Source of the DNA: Pararobbsia silviterrae
GTDB taxonomy: Bacteria; Pseudomonadota; Gammaproteobacteria; Burkholderiales; Burkholderiaceae
Reading direction: 5' to 3'
NCBI RefSeq assembly: GCF_003628125.1
Contig: NZ_RBZU01000010.1
Span: forward strand, 210,223 to 274,222
DNA: 64,000 nucleotides
Each line of letters starts with the position of its first letter. The stretch's first letter is position 1. This document shows positions 8,903-16,766 of this stretch, one piece after another. The translations under genes were made by a program, and so were the position numbers. The notes under the pieces are model-generated. The model had not been told where the DNA came from. It saw only the letters and a program-made list of their open reading frames with translations, and did no database searches.

Positions 8903-10129
8903 ATGGATTCGTTGATCACGGCCGCGGCGCGCGCGCTTGCCGCCGGCGACCCGCTCGGCGCGCTCAAGCGTGTCGCGCTGCGAGACGACGCGCCCGCGCT
9001 CGCGTTACGCGGCATCGCCATCGCGCAGCTCGGCGACCTCGAACGCGCACGCACGCTCGTGCGCAGCGCGGCGCGCGCATTCGGGCCCCGCGAGGCGGTC
9101 GCGCGCGCACGCTGTATTGTCGCCGAAGCCGAGATCGCGCTCGCGGCGCGAGATCTCGGCTGGCCCGTCAAGACGCTCGATGCCGCGCGCATCACGCTCG
9201 AAACCCATGGCGACGTCATCAATGCCGCGCATGCCCGCTATCTCGAAGTCCGGCGGCTGCTGCTGATCGGGCGGCTCGACGAGGCCGACGCACTGCTCGC
9301 GGACATCGTTCCCGACGCGCTGCCGCCCGCGCTCCACGCCATCCATGCGCTGGCCGTCGCGGGCATCGCGATGCGCAGGGTCCGTGCGCGCGACGCGCGC
9401 GTCGCGCTCGCCCAAGCCCGAAGCGCGGCGCGGCGCGCGGGCATCGCGGCGCTCGACGCCGAAGTCGACGGCGTGTCGCGTATGCTCGACGCGCCCGCCG
9501 CACGCCGCCTCACGCGCCGCGAACCGATGCCGATGCCGATGCGGCTCGACGACGTCGAAACGCTGTTCGCCTCGGACACGCTGATCGCCGACGCATGCCG
9601 CTACGCCGTGCGCGATGCGCATACCGTCGTCTCGCTCGCCACGCGCCCGGTGCTGTTCGCGCTCGCCTGCGCACTCGCCGCTGCCTGGCCTGGCGACGTG
9701 GCGCGCGATGCGCTCGTCGCGCGGGCCTTCCGCCTCAAGCTCGCCGATGCGTCGCATCGCGCGCGGCTGCGCGTCGAAATCGGTCGGCTGCGCACGCTCC
9801 TGGAACCGATCGCACGGATCCGCGCGACGCGGGACGGCTACGCGCTCGAACCGCGCGTCGCGCGCGACGTCGTCGTGCTCGCGCGACCCGTCGACGACGC
9901 GCACGCGGCCGTTCTCGCGTGCCTCGCCGACGGCGAGTCGTGGTCGAGTTCGGCGCTCGCGATCGCGCTCGGCGCGAGCCAGCGCTCCGTGCAGCGCGCG
10001 CTCGAAACGCTCGCCGCCGAGGGCAAGGCGCAGACGCTTGGCCGCGGCCGCGCCGTGCGCTGGATCACACCGCCCGTGCCCGAATTCGCGACAACCTTGT
10101 TACTCCCGGCCACGCCGCCAGGCGGCTAG
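8903..10129 (+). CDS. TPR-like / helix-turn-helix protein, 408 aa
   Basis: The N-terminal two-thirds is Ala- and Arg-rich and helical, with repeated helix pairs of TPR type (LALRGIAIAQLGDLERARTL; LEVRRLLLIGRLDEADALL). The C-terminal part has a winged helix (about residues 345-395), with WSSSALAIALGASQRSVQRALETLAAEGKA giving a clear helix-turn-helix and GRGRAVRW giving the wing. It therefore looks like a transcription regulator with a protein-interaction or sensor domain. A start 18 codons upstream (8849) is possible. It is divergent from the DUF899 gene and precedes a propeller-type gene, either of which might be its target. No ligand can be named. Confidence 0.7.
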   Translation: MDSLITAAARALAAGDPLGALKRVALRDDAPALALRGIAIAQLGDLERARTLVRSAARAFGPREAVARARCIVAEAEIALAARDLGWPVKTLDAARITLETHGDVINAAHARYLEVRRLLLIGRLDEADALLADIVPDALPPALHAIHALAVAGIAMRRVRARDARVALAQARSAARRAGIAALDAEVDGVSRMLDAPAARRLTRREPMPMPMRLDDVETLFASDTLIADACRYAVRDAHTVVSLATRPVLFALACALAAAWPGDVARDALVARAFRLKLADASHRARLRVEIGRLRTLLEPIARIRATRDGYALEPRVARDVVVLARPVDDAHAAVLACLADGESWSSSALAIALGASQRSVQRALETLAAEGKAQTLGRGRAVRWITPPVPEFATTLLLPATPPGG

Positions 10130-10223
10130 GATGCGGCCTATGCGATTCGCCGCCGGGACGGCGTGCGATTCGCTTTTCGGCGCGTCGCGCGCGCACATCA
10201 TCGATCCCGCCAGGAGACCCGTC

Positions 10224-10910
10224 ATGAAACGATCCGCCGCCACCATCGTCCGCGAATATGGTCCGTTTCCGGATGTCGAGTCCGTCGCCGGCGTCACGTA
10301 TGACGGCACGCAGGTCTGGTTCGCCGCCGGCAACGCGATCAAGACGCTCGATCCCGCGAGCGGCGAGACCGGACGCTCGATCGACGTCGCCGCCCACGCG
10401 GGCACCGCGTTCGACGGCACGCATCTGTTCCAGATCTCCGAGAACCGGATCCTCAAGATCGACCCCGCGACCGGCCGCGTGCTCGCCGCGATCCCCGCGC
10501 CCGGCAACGGCGGCGATTCGGGACTCGCGTGGGCCGAAGGCGCACTTTGGGTCGGCGAATATCGCGCGCGCAAGATCCACCGGATCGATCCCGAGACCGG
10601 CACGATCCTGAGCACGATCGAATCGAACCGCTTCGTGACGGGGGTCACCTGGGTCGACGGCGAACTCTGGCACGGCACGTGGGAGGGCGATCAAAGCGAG
10701 CTTCGGCACATCGATCCCGTGACGGGCGCGATCATCGAAAGCCTCGACATGCCCGCGGGCGTCGGCGTATCGGGTCTCGAGGCGGACGGTCACGAACAGT
10801 TCTTCTGCGGAGGCGGCGGCAGCGGCACGATCCGAGCCGTGCGGCGGCCGCGTGTGGCATCCGGGGACGCGCCGGTCATGCCGGCGAAACGCACGCGTCA
10901 GTCCGCGTAG
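10224..10910 (+). CDS. Vgb/SMP-30-like beta-propeller protein
   Basis: The 228-residue protein is built from about five repeats of roughly 40 residues with the pattern G-V-T-Y/W-D-G/E-G-x-L-W followed by I-x-x-I-D-P-x-T-G. Examples are [37 protein letters not shown] and RHIDPVTGA. This is the blade signature of Vgb/streptogramin lyase-type and glutamine cyclotransferase-type propellers. No signal peptide is seen, so it is probably cytosolic. The start at 10224 follows a good AGGAG site, and the C-terminus is a short basic tail. It is downstream of the helix-turn-helix gene on the same strand (94 bp). The substrate is unknown. Confidence 0.75.
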   Translation: MKRSAATIVREYGPFPDVESVAGVTYDGTQVWFAAGNAIKTLDPASGETGRSIDVAAHAGTAFDGTHLFQISENRILKIDPATGRVLAAIPAPGNGGDSGLAWAEGALWVGEYRARKIHRIDPETGTILSTIESNRFVTGVTWVDGELWHGTWEGDQSELRHIDPVTGAIIESLDMPAGVGVSGLEADGHEQFFCGGGGSGTIRAVRRPRVASGDAPVMPAKRTRQSA

Positions 10911-11022
10911 CGCACACCGCTCACATCACGCGTACGGGCCGCAGGGTCCGGCGCGATTTCGCATGCGATACTCGGGGCGGCCGCCCGACCGGAGGCGGGC
11001 CGCGATCTTCCCGGAGTGCCGC

Positions 11023-11448
11023 ATGTCTCTTTCGCCGTTTCATCTCGCGATCCCCGTCTACGACCTGGCCGCCGCGCGCGATTTCTATGGCCGCGTATTC
11101 GGCCTGGCCGAAGGCCGTTCCAGCACGCAGTGGGTCGATTTCGATTTCTACGGCCATCAGCTCGTGATTCACGAGCATCCCAAGACCGCCTCGCAGGACA
11201 ATGCGCATCGCAATCCGGTCGACGGTCACGACGTCCCCGTTCCGCATTTCGGCATCGTGCTCGAATGGAGCCAATGGGAAGCGCTCGCCGAACGGCTCCG
11301 GTCGTTCGGCACGACGTTCGTCATCGAACCGTATATCCGCTTTAAGGGGCAGGTCGGCGAACAGGCGACGATGTTCCTGTTCGACCCCTGCGGCAACGCG
11401 CTCGAATTCAAGGCTTTCAAGGACATCGGCCAACTCTTCGCCAAGTAG
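11023..11448 (+). CDS. VOC-family (glyoxalase/bleomycin-resistance fold) protein
   Basis: The 141-residue protein has the paired beta-alpha-beta-beta-beta modules of the vicinal-oxygen-chelate superfamily. It opens with [23 protein letters not shown], and the second module ends [15 protein letters not shown]. The His in FHLAIPV and the Glu in LEFKAF stand at the metal-ligand positions of the fold. These proteins bind a divalent metal and act as dioxygenases, isomerases or resistance proteins. The start at 11023 has a CCGGAGTG ribosome-binding site. A single stand-alone gene gives no clue to the substrate. Confidence 0.88.
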   Translation: MSLSPFHLAIPVYDLAAARDFYGRVFGLAEGRSSTQWVDFDFYGHQLVIHEHPKTASQDNAHRNPVDGHDVPVPHFGIVLEWSQWEALAERLRSFGTTFVIEPYIRFKGQVGEQATMFLFDPCGNALEFKAFKDIGQLFAK

Positions 11449-11561
11449 GCGCCGAACCGCGCGCGACGTGCGACGCCCGAACGCGGGGTCGCCGGACCGC
11501 CGGACCGCCGGGAATACGTATTGCTTGCGTTCGCGGGTTTCGACAACCGGATCTCTTCTTC

Positions 11562-12635
11562 ATGAAGCCAGACGCTGACGGCAGTACCGTTCATCGGCGA
11601 TTCTTCCACGGCCTGCTGCTGGTCGTGACGCTCGCACTTGCCTGGGTGCTCTGGCCATACTTCAGCGCCGTGTTCTGGGGCGTGATGCTCGCGCTGCTGT
11701 TTCATCCGGTCCAACGGCGTCTCGTGAGCGCGTTCGGGCAACGCCCGAACCTCGCCGCGTTCGTTACGCTGATGATCGTGCTCGTGCTCGTGATCGTCCC
11801 CGTGATCCTGATCGCGATGCGGCTCGTCAGCGATATCGGCAACGTCTACGACCAGATCCGCTCGGGCCAGATCGACCTCGCGGCATCGTACGGGCAGGCG
11901 GTCCAGCTGATGCCCTCGTGGGCTCAGCCCGTCATCGAACACTTCGGATTGCACGACGTCGCGGCGCTTCAACAGCGCATCACCGACGGCGCCACGCAGA
12001 TCAGCCGCTTCGTCGGCACACAGGCGCTCTGGATCGGACAGAACACGTTCCAGTTCATCGTCAGCCTCGGCGTGATGCTCTATCTCGTGTTTTTCCTGCT
12101 ACGCGACGGTCCCGCGATCAGCCGCCTGATCCAACGCGCGCTGCCGCTCGACGAAGCCCACAAGGCCCATCTACTCGCGAAATTCACGACGGTCGCGCGC
12201 GCGACGATCAAGGGCAACGTCGCGGTCGCGGCCGTACAAGGCGTGCTCGGCGGCGCGATCTTCGCCGTGCTCGGCATCCAGAGCGCCTTGCTCTGGGGTG
12301 TCGTGATGGCCGTGCTGTCGCTGCTGCCCGCGGTCGGTGCGTCGATCGTCTGGGCGCCCGCGGCGGTCTACTTCGTCGTGAGCGATCACCTCTGGAAGGG
12401 CGTGATCCTCATCGTGTTCGGCGTGTTCGTGATCGGACTCGTCGACAACATCCTGCGCCCGATCCTCGTCGGCAAGGACACGCGGATGCCCGACTGGGTC
12501 GTGCTGATCTCGACGCTCGGCGGCATGTCCGTGCTCGGCATCAACGGCTTCGTGATCGGCCCGCTCGTCGCGGCCCTGTTCATGGCGAGCTGGAGCCTGT
12601 TCGCACAGGAAGAAGACGACAACTCGCGCAGCTGA
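11562..12635 (+). CDS. AI-2E family transporter (permease)
   Basis: The 357-residue integral membrane protein has about eight hydrophobic helices and the conserved late motif LVDNILRPILVGK at about residues 292-305, typical of the AI-2E (TqsA/PerM/YdiK) family. It is followed by the GGMSVLGINGFVIGPLVAALFMASW end of the pore domain. Family members export autoinducer-2 or exchange ions such as sodium and protons; sequence alone does not separate these roles. It follows the VOC gene by 113 bp with no clear terminator between them. Confidence 0.92.
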   Translation: MKPDADGSTVHRRFFHGLLLVVTLALAWVLWPYFSAVFWGVMLALLFHPVQRRLVSAFGQRPNLAAFVTLMIVLVLVIVPVILIAMRLVSDIGNVYDQIRSGQIDLAASYGQAVQLMPSWAQPVIEHFGLHDVAALQQRITDGATQISRFVGTQALWIGQNTFQFIVSLGVMLYLVFFLLRDGPAISRLIQRALPLDEAHKAHLLAKFTTVARATIKGNVAVAAVQGVLGGAIFAVLGIQSALLWGVVMAVLSLLPAVGASIVWAPAAVYFVVSDHLWKGVILIVFGVFVIGLVDNILRPILVGKDTRMPDWVVLISTLGGMSVLGINGFVIGPLVAALFMASWSLFAQEEDDNSRS

Positions 12636-13049
12636 CGCGATGGCAGCGGGCGAGATCGACCGGAATCGGCCGGGGCGCGTCTCGCGCAGGACTCCGTGCG
12701 TTCCGAGTCGCTTCGGCTCGGCGGGCTCGATCGAATTTCGCCGCCTTGGCTGGGCTCGGTTCGACTTAGGCCGGCTTAGCTTCGCTCGACGCGGCTCGGC
12801 TTAGGTTCGCTTGGCTCGGATCGGTCGGGCTGATCGTATCGGTCGTACCGGTCGAGCCGGGTCGGATTATTAGCCTGCGTCGACAAGTCCTGGAGGCAAT
12901 GCGCGATTTATCCGCCGCAGGGGCCTGCCCATAATCGATTCCAAGTTGAACGCGCGCTGAACGCAAGGCACACCGGCAGCCCCTGCCGACCCGACACGAA
13001 GCGCACCCTGAATCGAACCCCGGGCCCATCGCCCTTCGAGGACACCATC
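12636..13049. repeat. Gap with degenerate GGCTCGG-type repeats
   Basis: These 414 bp between the permease and ene-reductase genes contain no supported reading frame. Positions about 12709-12866 are a degenerate array of words such as GGCTCGG, GGCTTAG and GGTCGGG at irregular spacing. The last 150 bp, less repetitive, should hold the ene-reductase promoter. Its ribosome-binding site is CGAGGACACC just before 13050. Confidence 0.6.
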
Positions 13050-14174
13050 ATGAACACGCTCTTCTCCCCCGTGAACGTCGGTCCCTACTCCATCTCGCAT
13101 CGCGTCGTGCTCGCCCCGCTCACGCGGATGCGCGCCGAAGCCGGCGCCGTTCCGGGCGCGTTGATGGCCGAATACTATGCGCAGCGCGCGTCCGAGGGCG
13201 GCCTGCTGATCGGCGAAGCCACGATCGCCGCGCCCGGCGGTAATGGCTATCTCGGCGCACCCGGCCTCTACGACGACAGCCAGATCGCCGGCTGGAAGGC
13301 CGTGACCGACGCGGTTCACGCCAAGGGCGCCACGATCTTCGCGCAGATCTATCACGCGGGCCGTCAGTCCCACGTCGATCTGCAACCCGACGGCGACGTG
13401 CCGGTCGGCCCGTCCGAAATCGTGCATAACGGCGCGGCTTATACGGCAGCCGGCTGGGTCGCGACGACGCCGAACCGCGCGCTGACGATCGACGAGATCC
13501 ACGGCCTGACCGACAGCTTCCGCGCGGCGGCCGTGCGCGCCCGCGCAGCCGGATTCGACGGTGTCGAGCTGCATGCCGCGAACGGCTATCTGTTCGATCA
13601 GTTTCTGCAGGACGGCAGCAATACGCGCACCGACCTCTATGGCGGCTCGTTCGAGAACCGCGCGCGCTTCCTGATCGAAACGACGCGGGCCGTCATCGAC
13701 GTCTGGGGCAGCGACCGCGTCGCCGTGCGCCTTGCGCCGAGCGGCGAATTCGGTGGCATGCACGATAGCGACCCGGTGGGCTTGTTCACGTACGTGGTCA
13801 GTGAACTCGACACGCTCGGCCTCGCGTATCTGCACATCATCGAACCGCGTGTCGTCGGCAACAGCATCAATGAAAAGCGCGACCAGAATCCCGTCGCGTC
13901 GCAGACCTTGCGCGCGGTATTCCACGGCACGATCATCGCGGCGGGCGGCTTCAAGCGCGCCGACGCGATCGCCGCGGTCGAAGCCGGTCATGCGGATCTC
14001 ATCGCGTTCGGCCGCGATTTCCTCGCGAATCCGGACCTGCCTGAACGCCTGCGTCATAACCTGCCGCTGAACCCGTACGATCGCGACACGTTCTACGGCG
14101 GCACGGAGGTCGGCTATGTCGACTATCCGTTCTATTCGGGTCAAGCGGCCTCGCGCGACGCGGTCGCAGCCTGA
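13050..14174 (+). CDS. nemA: Alkene reductase of the Old Yellow Enzyme family (NemA-like)
   Basis: The 374-residue FMN-dependent ene-reductase carries the OYE hallmarks: VLAPLTRMRA near the N-terminus, QIYHAGRQSH at about 93-102 and the substrate-binding HAANGYLFDQFL with the His-Asn pair at about 175-178. It also has NTRTDLYGGSFENRARF and a phosphate-binding AAGGFKRADA. It should reduce activated C=C bonds or nitro compounds with NAD(P)H in the cytosol. NemA is the closest familiar name; related xenobiotic reductases are equally possible. It ends 80 bp from the oppositely transcribed regulator, with a strong hairpin between. Confidence 0.93.
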   Translation: MNTLFSPVNVGPYSISHRVVLAPLTRMRAEAGAVPGALMAEYYAQRASEGGLLIGEATIAAPGGNGYLGAPGLYDDSQIAGWKAVTDAVHAKGATIFAQIYHAGRQSHVDLQPDGDVPVGPSEIVHNGAAYTAAGWVATTPNRALTIDEIHGLTDSFRAAAVRARAAGFDGVELHAANGYLFDQFLQDGSNTRTDLYGGSFENRARFLIETTRAVIDVWGSDRVAVRLAPSGEFGGMHDSDPVGLFTYVVSELDTLGLAYLHIIEPRVVGNSINEKRDQNPVASQTLRAVFHGTIIAAGGFKRADAIAAVEAGHADLIAFGRDFLANPDLPERLRHNLPLNPYDRDTFYGGTEVGYVDYPFYSGQAASRDAVAA

Positions 14175-14192
14175 ACGCGTCGTCGATTCGAA

Positions 14193-14232
14193 CCATGACG
14201 CCGCGCGTGTCGTTCATCGCGCGGCGTCATGG
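14193..14232. terminator. Bidirectional hairpin terminator candidate
   Basis: A perfect 15-bp inverted repeat (CCATGACGCCGCGCG at 14193-14207 and its complement at 14218-14232) encloses a 10-base loop. It sits between the convergent ene-reductase and response-regulator genes. There is no strong T-run on either side, so it may act as a transcription barrier or mRNA 3' stabiliser as much as a classic intrinsic terminator. Confidence 0.7.
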
Positions 14233-14253
14233 CGTTGCTTCGCGTCACGGTGT

Positions 14254-14925
14254 TTATTCGGCGGATTCGACCAGGCTGTATCCGACGCTCGGCACGGCAA
14301 CGAGTCTCACGCGCATGCCGAGGCTCTGGATCTTCGAGCGCAACCGCGATGCGAGCAGATTGAGATTCGACGGATTGACGTCATCCTTGCCGGGCCAGAC
14401 ATATCGAACCAGCACATCGCGCGGGACGGCCGCCTCGCCTGCGCGAAGCAGGCACTCCATCATCAGGTACTCGTGGCGCGTGAGCTTGCAGCGGCACGCA
14501 TCGTGCGCATAGGTCAGCGTTTCGGCATCGAGCGCGCTCAGGCGCGAGAACAAGCGCGGCGAACGCATGCGCAGCAGACGCTTCATGCGTTCATTGAATT
14601 CGAGGAACGACACCGGCCGCTCGAATCCCGCATCCGCGCCGAGCTTGAGCAATGCGGTCCGATCCTCGGGCCGCAGGCGATCCGACACCGCGAGCAACAC
14701 CACATCGCGCGCGACGCCCCTGAGCACCGCGACATCGTCCTGCAAGCGTTTCGAATCGGTCGGCGTGTCGGCGAGCAGCACGATCACGTCGAAGGCTTCC
14801 TCGGTCGCGGCAAATACGCCGTCGCGCACGTCGTCGAGTTCCTCGACGCTGTGCGACGCTTCGAGCAAGGCCTTCATCAGATACCGGGCGTCGGGGTGGT
14901 GGGCGGAAATCAGCAAAATGCGCAT
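14254..14925 (-). CDS. Orphan OmpR-type response regulator with atypical receiver
   Basis: The 223-residue protein has an N-terminal receiver-like domain (1-115) and a C-terminal winged helix (about 125-223) of OmpR/PhoB type (LTRHEYLMMECLLRAG, VNPSNLNLLASRLRSKI, VPSVGYSLV). In the receiver, the strand that should end in the phospho-accepting Asp reads FDVIVLLADTP. The usual Asp position (about 51) is Leu, with an Asp two residues later. The start MRILLISAHHPDA also lacks the acidic pair. No histidine kinase is adjacent. It is probably a phosphorylation-independent regulator; its targets are unknown. Confidence 0.82.
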   Translation of the reverse strand: MRILLISAHHPDARYLMKALLEASHSVEELDDVRDGVFAATEEAFDVIVLLADTPTDSKRLQDDVAVLRGVARDVVLLAVSDRLRPEDRTALLKLGADAGFERPVSFLEFNERMKRLLRMRSPRLFSRLSALDAETLTYAHDACRCKLTRHEYLMMECLLRAGEAAVPRDVLVRYVWPGKDDVNPSNLNLLASRLRSKIQSLGMRVRLVAVPSVGYSLVESAE

Positions 14926-15226
14926 CGGTCGCGGCTCTTCTTCATGCTCGCGCCGGCGACGGTTCGACGGCCATCGCCATCATTGCCGAATGGACCGTCG
15001 AATAACACTGAATAATTCTTTAACTTGGCTCGACAGCGACAACGCACGCGGCACAAACGCCGTCGTTCGCAGCGTCGTCGCGTCGTCGCGTCGTCGTGTT
15101 GCTGTGTTGCTGTGTTGCTGTGTCAATGCGTCAATGCGTCAATGCGTCAATGCGTCAATGCGTGGAGCATTGTGCTCGTCGCATGACGCATCCGCGCGCA
15201 TCGCAATGCACGCCGACAATCGCGCT
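14926..15226. repeat. Gap with stacked microsatellites
   Basis: The gap lies upstream of the response regulator and downstream of the barrel gene. It holds a CGTCGT-rich run at 15074-15095, three GTGTTGCT units at 15096-15119 and five perfect GTCAATGC units at 15122-15161. No gene is supported. The array ends 66 bp before the 3' end of the outer-membrane protein gene. Confidence 0.8.
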
Positions 15227-16231
15227 CTACCAGCGATATCCGATGCCCGCGACAATCACGTCCGTATCCGCGTTGTAGTGCGTGACGACGCGATTCCATG
15301 TGATCCGCGTATCCCAGTGATCGGTCCATCGATATGTACCTGAGATCGACACCAATCCAGAAACTTTGCCTCTGCTGGCCGTCTCCGATTCGGGGCCGTT
15401 TGCGATATTGAGCGCATAGTACGGGCCCGCGCCGACGCCGACCGTGACCGTATCGTTGAAAAACACGCGGGTCGCCCAGAGTTGAGCATAGAGGCCGTCG
15501 CGCTGGACGTCATCGGAGCTGCCCTGATGGAGATACCCCGCGCTGACATCGAGCCAGCTCAACAGACCGTGCCGATAGTCGATCCCGGCCGCGAACGCGA
15601 CAGGCGAGCTCGGTGAGTTGAGGATCGTGCGGCCGCCGTAGACCGTGACCTCGTTGTCCGTGACGGGCGACGTGCGCCGGATGGGCCAGTCGCGTGGCCC
15701 CTGCTGATCGGGCGGATCGAGCTGATAGCCGATACCGATCAGCACGGCTGACGAGTCGGGTCCGTTCGACACGTGGATGCGGTCGAGCTGAAGCTGCGCG
15801 ATCCAGCGATTCGACGCGTAGTACGCGGCGCGCAGGCTGTAGATCGCGCCCCAGCCGTGCTCGTCCTCGTATGTGCCGTTCGCATAGCCCGTGACGGTGT
15901 CGAAATAGCGGTACGGCCCGACGCCTGCGGAGATCACGAGCTTGCGATCCAACAACGGCCAGCGCGCCCATAACTGCACGGTTCGCCCGTCGCGATGATT
16001 GTCGGGCACGTGACCTTCATTGAGCCACATGAAGCTCACGGCGAAGAAATTGCCGAGGCCCTCCTGGTATTCGAGCGCCCATGAATAGGTGCGGTCGTTC
16101 GAGACCTGTGCAGCGCCCGCGAAGGCGGAAAGCTCCTGAGCGCAAGCATGTGAACTGAACAACGCGCCGAGCGCGCCACCCACTGAAATCGTGCAACTCA
16201 ACCACTGCTGAAATGCCCTTCCGGGACGCAT
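15227..16231 (-). CDS. Outer-membrane protein with two tandem PagL-like beta-barrel repeats
   Basis: A signal peptide ending HACAQ is followed by two similar units of about 140 residues. Both contain an R-D-G...Q-L-W-A strand, a G-V/A-G-P-Y-Y/R strand, an S-L/I...Y...W strand, an I-x-x-x-R-I/V strand and a closing G-I-G-Y strand. The first unit carries H-V-S-N at the position where lipid A 3-O-deacylase PagL has its His and Ser catalytic residues; the second has T-H-Y-N there. Each unit resembles an eight-stranded PagL barrel. The start at 16231 is chosen because GGGAG lies just ahead of it; the Met at 16243 is an alternative. Deacylase activity is a guess. Confidence 0.7.
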   Translation of the reverse strand: MRPGRAFQQWLSCTISVGGALGALFSSHACAQELSAFAGAAQVSNDRTYSWALEYQEGLGNFFAVSFMWLNEGHVPDNHRDGRTVQLWARWPLLDRKLVISAGVGPYRYFDTVTGYANGTYEDEHGWGAIYSLRAAYYASNRWIAQLQLDRIHVSNGPDSSAVLIGIGYQLDPPDQQGPRDWPIRRTSPVTDNEVTVYGGRTILNSPSSPVAFAAGIDYRHGLLSWLDVSAGYLHQGSSDDVQRDGLYAQLWATRVFFNDTVTVGVGAGPYYALNIANGPESETASRGKVSGLVSISGTYRWTDHWDTRITWNRVVTHYNADTDVIVAGIGYRW

Positions 16232-16766
16232 CGAAACTCCCATGTCACGCGGCCCGCGACGTCTGCGATATGTAAAACAGCTTACATGGGCGCATGTTGC
16301 CGTGCCGCACGGGGTCCGCGCGAATGGCCGAATACGATGCCTGGGAGATATCCGATCATGCGACGAGAAGACACATCCGGAATCGAAATAATCAATAGAG
16401 ACGCGGATCGGCGCGCGTAACGAATGGTGACCCCATGCCTGACGGGCATGGATGCTCCCTATGTTTCGGAGCGTTTCGAAGCTGACAGGCCTGACAGGTT
16501 CAAGGCGCGTCTCGCCATGCGTCGGACTTCAGATCATGCCGTTCCAGAACGCCGTACTCTGAATCGGCCTTCGCCCATGGCGCCGAAAAATAAATCTTTA
16601 CACTTTCGCGCGCTCGCTTTTCGCGTCGAGCCGCGTTAAACGCGCAGGTCACGGACACCTCGACGAGCGGCGTTATCCAACCGTAATCGTCGTCGATTCA
16701 TGTCTGTAAGCCGACGTGCCGATAATCACCCGAGCACGCACGCAACGCGTTACTGAAGGAACACGC
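16232..16766. other. Divergent intergenic region
   Basis: These 535 bp lie between the barrel gene (leftward) and the DUF1800 gene (rightward). A small inverted repeat, CATGCCTGACGGGCATG, lies near 16435-16451, and a TGACAGGCC direct repeat near 16481-16500. AT-rich patches near 16380-16400 and 16587-16603 could be promoters. No gene is supported. Confidence 0.4.
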
